In this document: positions 10,225 to 18,496 of the stretch, piece by piece | Layout of the letters: every line of letters starts with the position of its first letter | How positions within the stretch are numbered: position 1 is the stretch's first letter | Assembly: GCF_026222555.1 (NCBI RefSeq) | Contig: NZ_CP098511.1 | Span: forward strand, 62,001 to 126,000 | From: Aquimarina sp. ERC-38 | Lineage (GTDB): Bacteria > Bacteroidota > Bacteroidia > Flavobacteriales > Flavobacteriaceae | Direction of reading: 5' to 3' | Length of the DNA: 64,000 nt | The notes under the pieces: model-generated | Told to the model about the DNA's origin: nothing | The model's database searches: none | What the model saw: only the letters and a program-made list of their open reading frames with translations | Made by a program: the position numbers and the translations under genes

Positions 10225-10252
10225 AAACCGCACTTTTAGTGCGGTTTTTTTT
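10225..10252 (+). terminator. Strong rho-independent terminator with no gene upstream
   Basis: A ten-base-pair perfect stem AAACCGCACT / AGTGCGGTTT with a three-base loop is followed by a run of eight T. The nearest rightward gene, the AraC regulator, ends 690 bases earlier, so this may end an unannotated transcript or belong to a decayed gene. Confidence 0.85.
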
Positions 10253-10690
10253 GTTAAAATCAAATTTGTTATTTTGAGGGTTTAACGAGACGTGGGATTA
10301 CATTGATACTGGGAGACCGTTGCAAATTGATTTCTGTTGGGATAATTTTATACATTATTAATAATAGTAAACCGTGTTGCATTTTGAGAAAAAAGAGTCG
10401 ATATAAGTGTTTTTTCGTAATTACATGAAGAAAGAATTATCGAGAATAGCTTTTTAACTAGAACCCTTGTTCTCGATAGTTCTGCTGAGATTGTCGAAGT
10501 ACACTTCTCCTTCCGGTCGAAACACTCTAACCTGCCCGTGCCATTCAGGCGGGCTGACGGATCTTGTAATGATTTGTATCCAAATGCACCACGGGTTAAT
10601 AGTATCCTTCTTTCCTCTTTTTTTGATAACACTTATTAAAAAAGATAATTTTACCTTTATATTATCATAAAAAATCTAATGGGCTTGAAT
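10253..10690. other. Non-coding stretch before the first cassette-like palindrome
   Basis: No supportable gene. It holds a hairpin TATCGAGAA ... TTCTCGATA (about 10438-10480) and, on the minus strand, GTACTTCGACAATCTCAGC. The latter resembles the degenerate TCGACAAACTCAGTG motif of the 174-bp repeat array near 32.5 kb, suggesting the same dispersed intergenic repeat. Confidence 0.4.
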
Positions 10691-10850
10691 GTGCGGGCGG
10701 CTACGCCACCAGTTGCCCGTCACTGCCGAGAGCGGAGAACGGGCAAGAACTGGCTGCTACTTGTCCAGCCATAGGCAGGATAACATATTCCCACTCCGCT
10801 AAGATATTTCATATCTTGTTCCGTGAAAACATGCCATAGCCGCCCGCGCA
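10691..10850. repeat. Long imperfect palindrome (cassette-spacer-like)
   Basis: The outer arms GTGCGGGCGGCTA (10691-10703) and TAGCCGCCCGCGCA (10837-10850) are complementary. The interior is unusually GC-rich for this window and contains a second inverted pair around CCCGT/ACGGG. It ends 12 bases before the start of a small orphan gene. The same layout recurs at 11457, 13991 and 14471, so these are read as spacers of a cassette-type array. Confidence 0.6.
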
Positions 10851-10862
10851 TTACCCAACATT

Positions 10863-11450
10863 GTGAAGATAGACGGAGAAAATATAATTGTAGGATATAA
10901 AATAGAAGATTTAATTGGTGGACTAATTAGTCTTGGATTATCTATTTTTCTAATTGTTCAAATGGATGATACTGAAAAATGGACTGCTTGGTTAATGGCA
11001 TTATTTTTAGGTCTTGGTTCAATAGTTGTATTGTGGAAATTTGTTAATCCAAAAAATAAATTTGTAAGTCCTAAAAGTGAAATAGCAAAAAAAATACGCC
11101 AAGAAGAACTAAAAGCTAATTTTAATACTGACGGAATATTTGTTTATCGAGAAAATGGATTTGAACTCTTGATTGACAAAAAGCTGACAAAAATTAATTG
11201 GGATGAAATATTGCAATTAATCGGATACAAAATTGATGCACTAACTACTGATGAAATATGTTTGTACGTTTTGTGTAAAAATGGTAAATCGTTTGAAATC
11301 AGTGAAAGTTCAAAAGGCTGGTTTGAATTTAACAAACGATTGAAAGATAATATTTCTAGTCTTAATAAAAACTGGGAAATTGAAATTGCCCATCCGCCAT
11401 TTGAAAGAAATCAAACGGAATTATATAACGCAAAGAAAAACGTTGAGTAA
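10863..11450 (+). CDS. Hypothetical membrane protein in a cassette-like module
   Basis: A 195-residue protein beginning at GTG directly after the palindrome. Two adjacent transmembrane segments near the N-terminus (LIGGLISLGLSIFLIVQM and WLMALFLGLGSIVVLWKF) are followed by a soluble Lys- and Glu-rich domain of about 130 residues (IFVYRENGFELLIDKKLTKINWDEI), resembling the general layout of small PH-like membrane proteins. No family was recognised with confidence. It stands alone between two palindromes, with no operon partner. Its AT-rich composition contrasts with the GC-rich spacers on both sides. Confidence 0.6.
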   Translation: MKIDGENIIVGYKIEDLIGGLISLGLSIFLIVQMDDTEKWTAWLMALFLGLGSIVVLWKFVNPKNKFVSPKSEIAKKIRQEELKANFNTDGIFVYRENGFELLIDKKLTKINWDEILQLIGYKIDALTTDEICLYVLCKNGKSFEISESSKGWFEFNKRLKDNISSLNKNWEIEIAHPPFERNQTELYNAKKNVE

Positions 11451-11456
11451 CAACAC

Positions 11457-11622
11457 CTATGCGATAATGCGGAGTTTGGGTTTAATCGAAAAGTCATTAC
11501 CTATTTGGATTGTCGCCAAAGTATTAAATTTAGTATTTTAGAAAAAGATAAAAACAAAATATAAACTTTGGCTAAGTGCTGGATCGAAAGTCAGTGATTT
11601 TTTACTCCCGCACTACGCATAG
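11457..11622. repeat. Long imperfect palindrome between two orphan genes
   Basis: The left arm CTATGCGATAATGCGGAG pairs with the right arm CTCCCGCACTACGCATAG over about 18 bases with few mismatches. Just outside the arms are GTAACAAC on the left and AACGTTGCC on the right, a mirrored pair reminiscent of the R'' and R' boxes of attC sites, although neither fits the RYYYAAC/GTTRRRY consensus fully. It begins just after the stop of one orphan gene and ends shortly before the next. Confidence 0.6.
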
Positions 11623-11688
11623 CTAAACGTTGCCACACATTTGAGAAATCGTGCTAACCGAAAAACATATAGACTGAAAAACAAAAAT

Positions 11689-12237
11689 ATGATTAAGAAA
11701 TTACACCTAATTTTACTGTTGATTTTGCCGATTACAATGTTCGGTCAATTATCTGAAGCACTTGACGAAATAAGAGCTGATAAAAATGCTGAATATGAAA
11801 AATATGAACCTTTATTATTTGAAGCGACGGAATATATTTTTGATAATCCTGTAAACGTAAAATCAAAAGAATTTATTTCTGCTACACAGATTGTCGGATT
11901 TTGGATGAATAAAGATACTGGAATGGGAATTCCAACATTTGGAAATTTTTTCACTTCTCTGACAAATGAAAATAAACAACAATTTCTATACACAGTTGCG
12001 ATGATTAATTATGGCTTAGATCAAAAAATCAATCGCAAACGAATTTTAACTTGTAAAAAAATTGACGGACAGAAATTCAGCGAACAAGAAGATGTTAGAG
12101 AAGTCCAACTTGGTGGAGCAAAAATTTTACTGGAATATATCATAAATAAAAAGAACAACGTTCCTATAAATTCAAAGACAAAAAAGTATGTAAAAGCATA
12201 CAAAAAAGGAAATTTGGACAAAATATTTTTTGAATAA
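11689..12237 (+). CDS. Hypothetical secreted protein in a cassette-like module
   Basis: A 182-residue product. The ATG giving MIKKLHLILLLILPITMFGQ is chosen because it starts a clear signal peptide; an upstream TTG in the same frame would add 16 charged residues. The mature part (LSEALDEIRADKNAEYEKYEPLLFEATEYIF...) is alpha-helical in character with no recognised domain. The gene is bracketed by complementary TTGCCACAC before it and GTGTGGCAA after it, and then by the IS1182 element. No partner gene is present and the function is unknown. Confidence 0.6.
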   Translation: MIKKLHLILLLILPITMFGQLSEALDEIRADKNAEYEKYEPLLFEATEYIFDNPVNVKSKEFISATQIVGFWMNKDTGMGIPTFGNFFTSLTNENKQQFLYTVAMINYGLDQKINRKRILTCKKIDGQKFSEQEDVREVQLGGAKILLEYIINKKNNVPINSKTKKYVKAYKKGNLDKIFFE

Positions 12238-12276
12238 TAAATCAGAATTAAAAACGTGTGGCAATAACGGTAACCG

Positions 12277-13983
12277 TTGCACAAGCCCCTAAAAAGTCAA
12301 AGGACAATCAATAATCTTGAGTTTAAGCCCTGATTTTCTAGAGGGATATATTCATAACTACCTCAATACAACTAGCGCTAAATTGCTTATTTTACGCCTT
12401 AAAAGGTATTTTAATCGAAAAATTATGGGCTAAACAGACTCCCACTTTACTTATTGGGTTTTTCTTGGTGAATTTCAGGTATTTCTTCAAGTTATAAGCA
12501 ATAGCCGCCAAGTGCATAATCTTGTTTGCTTGCTGGATTCCAATAGTATTAATTTTTCGTAGTCCCATAAATTGGGTAAGAGTCCCAAATACCGGCTCCA
12601 CAGTACTCTGCCGTTTGGCTTTCATATAGCGCCCCTGTTTACTGTTTACTCTAGCTATGTTACGCTCATATTCCGCCCGGTAATAAGTAACCGTTATTCG
12701 TTTCTCCTGACTGCTCTTTAGGCATTCTTTACGCAGTGGACAACCGGTACATATCTTTTTACTGGCTCTGTATTCCTTCTTTCTTGTTTTGGTTCTATAA
12801 TCTAAAAACTCTTTGGTAAATGGGATTACGTTTCCTTTGGGACACAGATAATGATCTTCTGTTTCTATATACTGAAAACCATCCGGACCACCCTTATAGG
12901 TGCCGTGAGGCGGTATAAAACTTTTTATACCTTGACTTTCCAAAAATGCATAGTTCTCTCCACTACTATAACCAGTATCAGCTACACAATTTTCCCAAAA
13001 CATACCTTGCTTCCATAACCGCCTTTGTAAGCGCTTTACAATATCAGGTAGTTGCTGGTTATCCTTGCCGTCTGCATGGTAAGCTTTTATATCGGTAATG
13101 ACGTGGTTGTTTGTATCTACACTGAGTTGGCTTAAATAGTTCAGTTTTCTGGCCTTACCTGGCTTAACACTGATCCTTGCATCCGGATCTGTGGGACTGT
13201 AATGAGTTTTATTACTCGTATAACGACTTCCTTTGTTTCCAGCTCCCGGGCGCTGATCCTGATCTTTTGACCATCTTTTGTTCCTGGAAGTGATTCCTTG
13301 CAGTTCTTTCTCATTAGCAGTAATGATTCTTTGGTCTTTACTGGATTTATCCTGCTTGGCTTTTCTGAAGGTTTGTTTATCTCTTTTACTGATATGGCGT
13401 ACTTCTGCCAGGTGGGCATCCAGATCTTGGCTTGGGACTTTAAGCTCTAAACTATCCATGGATGCATTGGCTTTTACAGGGGCGCTGTCAATAGCCTGGG
13501 TGTGACCACTGACCATACCTTTTTCCACACACAACTCAAGTACTTTTGTAAAGACCTCTTCAAATATGGACTCCGGAAATAACTGACGTGTTCTCGAGAT
13601 AGTCGAATGCCAAGGAAGTTCTTCATCAATATCATACCCTAAGAAATAAAGAATATCCAGTCGCATACTACAGTGTTCAATAAGCTTGCGGTCACTTATG
13701 ATATTCTCCAGATAACCTACCAAACAGAGTTTGAAGAAAACCACTGGATCAATACTTTTTTGACCGCTAGAACCATAAAACTTTGAAGTAAGATTGTATA
13801 AATAGTCCAGGTCCAAAGCCTCTTTAAGCCTGCGGTAGAAATTACCTTTGCCAACACGGTCACTAAGCTGGAAACTATTGAACAACTTCTCCTGATATAT
13901 CTTCTTGCCTTGCATACTTCAAGATAGTAAATCAATGAACTAAACATATTAACCCAATGTTAGCTTTTTACTATCTTGTGCAA
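12277..13983. mobile_element. IS1182-family insertion sequence
   Basis: It carries one full transposase. The ends are proposed from inverted TTGCACAAG (12277-12285) and CTTGTGCAA (13975-13983), each followed inward by a spaced TAAAAAG. No convincing target duplication was found, which fits a family known to enter palindromic targets; the right junction abuts a cassette-spacer palindrome. The ends may be off by several bases. Confidence 0.65.
12392..13915 (-). CDS. IS1182 family transposase
   Basis: A 507-residue DDE transposase. The N-terminal half has the family pattern SIDPVVFFKLCLVGYLENI...SDRKLIEHC, then LPWHSTISRTRQ and a first catalytic Asp in AIDSAPVKANASMD (about 164-175). The later DTGYSSGENY and the Cys cluster CTGCPLRKEC are typical of this group, and the C-terminal QSTVEPVFGTLTQFMGLRK supplies the Glu. 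It is full length and uninterrupted, so it is probably functional. A hairpin of the type AAGATAGTAAA / TTTACTATCTT lies in its leader and may limit read-in transcription. Confidence 0.92.
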   Translation of the reverse strand: MQGKKIYQEKLFNSFQLSDRVGKGNFYRRLKEALDLDYLYNLTSKFYGSSGQKSIDPVVFFKLCLVGYLENIISDRKLIEHCSMRLDILYFLGYDIDEELPWHSTISRTRQLFPESIFEEVFTKVLELCVEKGMVSGHTQAIDSAPVKANASMDSLELKVPSQDLDAHLAEVRHISKRDKQTFRKAKQDKSSKDQRIITANEKELQGITSRNKRWSKDQDQRPGAGNKGSRYTSNKTHYSPTDPDARISVKPGKARKLNYLSQLSVDTNNHVITDIKAYHADGKDNQQLPDIVKRLQRRLWKQGMFWENCVADTGYSSGENYAFLESQGIKSFIPPHGTYKGGPDGFQYIETEDHYLCPKGNVIPFTKEFLDYRTKTRKKEYRASKKICTGCPLRKECLKSSQEKRITVTYYRAEYERNIARVNSKQGRYMKAKRQSTVEPVFGTLTQFMGLRKINTIGIQQANKIMHLAAIAYNLKKYLKFTKKNPISKVGVCLAHNFSIKIPFKA

Positions 13984-13990
13984 CAAGCAC

Positions 13991-14110
13991 AATGGCTATA
14001 AGAAATTGCTTGTTTTCGCCTACTTCTGAAAATCCTCGCGGATTTTCAGCTTAGTGTGTACTTGCAAAGTTAAGTGCTAACCCCTGCAACTACTTATAGC
14101 CGAGACCGTT
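13991..14110. repeat. Long imperfect palindrome next to IS1182
   Basis: GGCTATAAG (13994-14002) pairs with CTTATAGCC (14093-14101). The loop contains a perfect hairpin CTGAAAATCC-TCGC-GGATTTTCAG (14027-14050). It ends in GAGACCGTT, similar to the CCGTTG found at the other cassette-like boundaries. IS1182 sits immediately against its left end. Confidence 0.6.
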
Positions 14111-14470
14111 CGAACCCATACTCTAGATGTGAAAAACAATACGAAATCAAAACGCAACGGCGGACGGAAGCCAGATCGAGTGGTCTATAAAAATTTGGAG
14201 TGGTTCGTACCGAATCCCAAGAAAAAAACGGTAGAAAAATCCTAAATTCAGGAGGTTAACGGAGCAGTAACGTGCATAAAAACGCTTTTTAGGCTGACCA
14301 CGATAAAATTGACGGAATAAAAGGTCTGTGATTTTTTGGTTTGGCTAAGGTCGAATCCAGTGGTAACAAGGCGATCGAAGAGAAAATACAACAATAACGG
14401 AGCAATACGTAAGCAACCATCGCCTTGCTGCGACATATTTACCAAGTACAGGCTTGTAAGATTGGTACGC
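14111..14470. other. Spacer without a convincing gene between two palindromes
   Basis: About 360 bases with no open frame carrying a credible start, signal peptide or family motif. Short frames on both strands overlap each other and look accidental. It may be the remains of a cassette whose gene has decayed. Confidence 0.4.
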
Positions 14471-14644
14471 GCCATAACACTATGTATGAAATCAGGGCAG
14501 TTTTCGCTTATCCAATGTTGGTTTTGTGTTTGTGATGGCGCTGATTTTTAATAGGTTTGTAAAAGAAATTAAAAACAAGCGCAGTTGGATCGATAGGTCA
14601 AAGCATTTTTGCAAGCCCCGATTCATACATCAAGCGTTAGGGCA
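14471..14644. repeat. Long imperfect palindrome upstream of the PQQ-like gene
   Basis: GCCATAAC on the left mirrors GTTAGGGC on the right, and CTATGTATGAAATCAGGGC is complementary to GCCCCGATTCATACATC with a few mismatches. The final GCGTTAGGGC is the closest match in this window to an attC R' box (GTTRRRY). It ends 12 bases before the ATG of the interrupted PQQ-like gene. Confidence 0.6.
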
Positions 14645-15169
14645 TATTGAAAAAAATGAGAAAAATTACATCAATTCTATTCTTACTAAGCTTAGCAACT
14701 TCTTTCGCTCAAAAACTACCTATAAAAGTTAATGTTGCTGTTTCCAAAATGGGGGACAATAAAATAAGTAACTCTGATATAAAAGGAACCGAATATATTT
14801 TTCATGAAAGAATTGAAAATTTGTATTTAGATGTCATTAATCAAACAATTACAGTCCAAACACGAGGCGTAAGTAAAAATGGCAAATGGCTAAACAATAA
14901 AGGTCAGTTAATTCAATATGACATTAATAAAAACAACTTACTCTGGTCAAAAAAGTTTTTATATAATATGAGTTCTCTAAAACAAGAGAATGGAACTTTA
15001 CTTATCTCTAGACCTGACAAAACGTTTAAAATTAATCCTGAAAACGGTCGAGAACTACTAAAAATAAAGGATTACATATACTACTTAATTGGAGATAAAG
15101 ACATTGCTTTGAGCTATAAAATTAAGACCTCAGGAATAAGTAAAGATGAATTAAAAGCTATTCCTACAT

Positions 15170-16150
15170 TCAAGTTATAAATGCAACAGTTTGCGTTTTG
15201 TTGATAAAAGTTGCGTATACCTCATTGGGTGTTTTATACCCGAACCTTTTCCTAGGCCTATTGTTTAAAATGTTTTCTACTTTCTCTACCGCTTCCTTAG
15301 TTATCTCTGCAAAGCTACTACCTTTTGGGAAATACTGCCTTATCAGCCCGTTGAGGTTTTCATTGGCACCCCTTTGCCAGCTATGGTAGGGTTTTGCAAA
15401 GTAGAAATCAATGTCAAGCTCCTCTGCTATTTCCTGATGGTTTGCAAACTCCTTCCCGTTGTCACTGGTAATAGTTTTAATAAAGGGCTTCCAATCTTCC
15501 AGTAGTTCTTCCGTTTTCACCTGGACTTCCCGGGCTGATTTGTTTTCTATATGTCCCATCCTTAGCATCCCTGTAGCCCTATCGTTTATAGTGACAAGGG
15601 CACCTCTATGGTCTTTACCTATCACCAGGTCAATCTCAAGGTCACCTATCCTTTCTTTTTTGTCTACTACCCGGGGGCGTTCTGTTATGTCCCTTCTATT
15701 AGGGATGCACCCCCTACCTGCTTGCTTACCGCCTCTTTTCTGGTACTTCCTTCCCTTATTACGCAAACAAAGGTATGTTCTCCCGCCTGCTTTCTTATCC
15801 TGCCATATAAACTGGTAAATACGTTCATGCGATACACAAGGGGTCCCCTCTAGCATAGCCCTTCCTTTGATCTGTTCCGGGCTAAGGTGGTCTTGAAGCC
15901 CATCACAAACAAGCTTCTCCATGGAAGGGGTAAAAACCTTATGCTTTGTTTTATCCTTATGGCGTTTTTGGGCTTTTCTTTGGGCTAGCTCAGCATTGTA
16001 CTTCCCACTTCGGTGATCAGCATTGCGTCCTACTTCCCTATATATAGTAGAGCGATCCCGACCCAACTGTTCTGCTATTTCCTTTTTAGGGGTTTTAAGT
16101 TCTAAAAGCGCTGATATTTTGTACCTTTCCTCCAGCGTTAAATGTTCCAT
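15170..16150 (-). CDS. IS30 family transposase
   Basis: A product of about 326 residues starting at MEHLTLEERYKISALLE, the usual start of this family; a TTG six codons upstream is less likely. The N-terminal helix-turn-helix region includes KKEIAEQLGRDRSTIYREVGRN. The DDE core has DLEIDLVIGKDHRGALVTINDR, TITSDNGKEFANH and the Glu in RGANENLNGLIRQYFPKG. The stop codon lies a few bases outside the element, so the last residues are encoded by the host gene in which it landed. Otherwise the gene is intact and probably active. Confidence 0.93.
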   Translation of the reverse strand: MEHLTLEERYKISALLELKTPKKEIAEQLGRDRSTIYREVGRNADHRSGKYNAELAQRKAQKRHKDKTKHKVFTPSMEKLVCDGLQDHLSPEQIKGRAMLEGTPCVSHERIYQFIWQDKKAGGRTYLCLRNKGRKYQKRGGKQAGRGCIPNRRDITERPRVVDKKERIGDLEIDLVIGKDHRGALVTINDRATGMLRMGHIENKSAREVQVKTEELLEDWKPFIKTITSDNGKEFANHQEIAEELDIDFYFAKPYHSWQRGANENLNGLIRQYFPKGSSFAEITKEAVEKVENILNNRPRKRFGYKTPNEVYATFINKTQTVAFIT

Positions 16151-16267
16151 ATTCTTTAAGTTTTCCAACCCAAAGGTATGAGATTTTTCGCCGCCCCCAC
16201 CATAGTTTTAGCCCTAGGGCTAAAACTATGGTGGGGGCTTTTTATCAACAGATAAACTGTTGCATTT
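15179..16267. mobile_element. IS30-family insertion sequence
   Basis: The terminal inverted repeats begin AAATGCAACAGTTT at the left and, on the opposite strand, AAATGCAACAGTTT at the right, each continuing to TGTTGATAAAA. A two-base AT duplication fits IS30-type targets, and precise removal restores the reading frame of the host gene (FKL-CVESKID). The element is 1089 bp and carries one transposase plus a perfect 46-base palindrome near its promoter end. Confidence 0.85.
16193..16238. terminator. Perfect 46-base palindrome in the IS30 leader
   Basis: Each 23-base arm (GCCCCCACCATAGTTTTAGC plus CCT) is the exact complement of the other, centred between 16215 and 16216. On the plus strand it is followed by CTTTTT. 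It lies just upstream of the transposase start, so it would stop transcription entering from the host gene and may also shield the transposase from read-in. Confidence 0.75.
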
Positions 16268-16842
16268 ATGTGTTGAATCTAAGATTGATTTAAAAACAGG
16301 TGATTTAAAATGGCAAAGAGAAGTTAACAATGAATTTGGTTGGAACGATCTAATTCATTTAAATGATTCTACAATTGTAATTTCGTCAAATGGACTTCAT
16401 AAAATAAATCTAAAAAATGGAGATGGTTGGGATTACAAAACAAAAACTGGAAAAAAAGACTACACTGCAGCTGTTGTTGAAAATACCCTTGGTACAATAG
16501 CTGGTGTATTAACTGGTACCTTTGTAAGTACAAGCGCACATAATATTGTACGAAATGTAGTATCAAATGTTGAAACTGAAGACTCTAATTTCTACCTTTC
16601 ATCAGAGGAACAAATTGCAAAACTTGATGGTAAGACAGGAGAAGTTATTTGGAAAAATGTTTTTGACAAAAACACTTCTAGTCGGTCTAATATTTTCCTT
16701 GATGACGAAAAAGTTTACCTGCTGAATTTTGGATTCGCCAATATGGGAAATCGGACTATTAGTTTTGGAAAACCTTTTTTTGCTGCCTACAATAAAATAA
16801 CTGGGGAAAAGATTTTTCAAAAAATAATAGATGGTAAGAAAA

Positions 16843-18148
16843 TACTAGTGATGCGTTAACTTTTTAATTTTTTCAATAACCCCTTTAATGATAAGGGTTA
16901 ATATACGTTCTTTGATTTTTTGATTTGAAATGGCTTTTAGTTTAGCAGTTTAAAAACTGTTATGAACTCTGGAAAATATGTCTTTGCACAACTTTTACAA
17001 TTTATAAACAAGTATGAGTTTGAAAAATGCGTAAAGAGGTACAACGGAGATTACAGATTCAGAAATTTTAATTGCTGGAATCAATTCATCCAATTGTTCT
17101 TTGGTCAATTGACTTCTCGTAATTCTTTGAGAGATATAGCTACTTGTTTAAAAGCACATAGAAGCAAATTATATCATCTTGGATTCAGTGGGTATGTAAA
17201 CCAATCTTCTTTATCTCGTGCAAATGAGCGTAGAGATTGGCGGATTTTTGGAGATTTTGGACAATATCTTATTGATCAGGTCCGACCTCTTTATAATTCA
17301 TCTCCAATACCAAATGTCAACTTAGACAATGAAGTCTTTGCCCTAGATTCCACTACAATTTCTCTGAGTCTTATGTTATTTAATTGGGCTCCTGGAAAAT
17401 ATTCTAAAGGGGCTATAAAGATTCATACATTACTGGATCTCAGAGGTAGTATACCTTCATTTATACTAGTAAGTGATGGAAAATATCATGACAGTAACAT
17501 ATTGGATTTGTTAATTCCTGTGCCTCATGCTATTTACCTGATGGATAAAGCTTATGTCGATTTCCAAGCGCTCTATCGTATTAATACTTGTGAAGCTTTT
17601 TTTGTCACAAGAGCTAAGTCAAACATAAGTTATGACATCGTAGAGGAAAACTTTAATATCGATAAGACAACTGGTCTTAGAAGCGACAAAATAATAGTTC
17701 TAAATGGTATAAGTCTAAAAAACTATATCCAGAACCTCTCAGATTAGTAGAATACTATGATAAGAAAAACGATACGACACTACTATTTCTGACCAACAAT
17801 ATAGAGGTGTCAGCACTTGAAGTGGCAAAACTCTACCGTAATCGCTGGCAAATAGAAACCTTCTTTAAGTGGATAAAGCAAAACTTAACTATAAAAAAGC
17901 TTTTGGGGACATACTGAAAATGCAGTTAACACTCACGTATGGGTGGCTATATGCACATACTTGATAATAGCTCGTGTCAAACACTCTATAAAGAGTGAAT
18001 TATCCATTTATCAAATTATACAAATCTTAGGCATATCCTCAATGGATAAAACACCAATAAAAGAATTGCTTACCAAAACAATTTCAAAACAAAATGTCAA
18101 TGAACAAATAAAATTATTCGATTAATAAATCTTAACGCATCAGTACTA
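16843..18148. mobile_element. IS4-family (DUF4372-type) insertion sequence
   Basis: It is flanked by a perfect nine-base duplication GTAAGAAAA (16834-16842 and 18149-18157). The ends are inverted repeats TACTAGTGATGCGTTAA and TAGTACTGATGCGTTAA with two mismatches. Removing the 1306-bp element plus one duplication restores the host frame (IDGKK-RIITDYK). Despite the intact ends, the transposase has frameshifts. Confidence 0.9.
16962..18125 (+). pseudogene. IS4 family (DUF4372) transposase with two frameshifts
   Basis: The N-terminal part, MNSGKYVFAQLLQFINKYEF, is the DUF4372 module. It is followed by the DDE core with FALDSTTISLSL and YLMDKAYVDFQALY. The frame breaks near 17722: the next segment (PEPLRLVEYYD ... 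LEVAKLYRNRWQIETFFKWIKQ) is in another frame. It breaks again near 17904, where the final part (TENAVNTHVWVAICTYL ... NEQIKLFD) resumes. YRNRWQIETFFKWIK carries the catalytic Glu of the YREK motif. Two separate shifts make programmed frameshifting unlikely, so the copy is probably dead in cis. Confidence 0.85.
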
Positions 18149-18496
18149 GTAAGAAAAGAATAATAACTGATTACAAAGTCACAAATGATGGTGTAATATT
18201 ATTGAGTATTAACGAATTATTTCTACTATCAAAAAATTCTGGAGATATTACGACTAAAGTAAAAATTGATGCTCAAAAAGATGGTATATTAAAATACTTT
18301 GTTGACAATAAAATCCTCATAATAGAAGATTCAGATGATACAATTAGCTTTAAAAATCCTAATAAAAACAAATCTTACTTCCTAACAACTAATGGAGATA
18401 TACTATCCATCAATAACCAAGACCTATCAAAAGATATCTCTTTAGGTTTTGATGAAATTTTTATCGACAATAGATCTTACGAAAAGAATAGATTAA

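Noticed and set aside
14248..14551. Short frames on both strands between the palindromes
   Set aside because: They overlap one another, have no recognisable start context, and run into the palindrome at 14471.
17700..17910. Programmed frameshifting in the IS4 transposase at 16962-18125
   Set aside because: Two separate shifts in different contexts and no slippery sequence at either point; decay is more likely.
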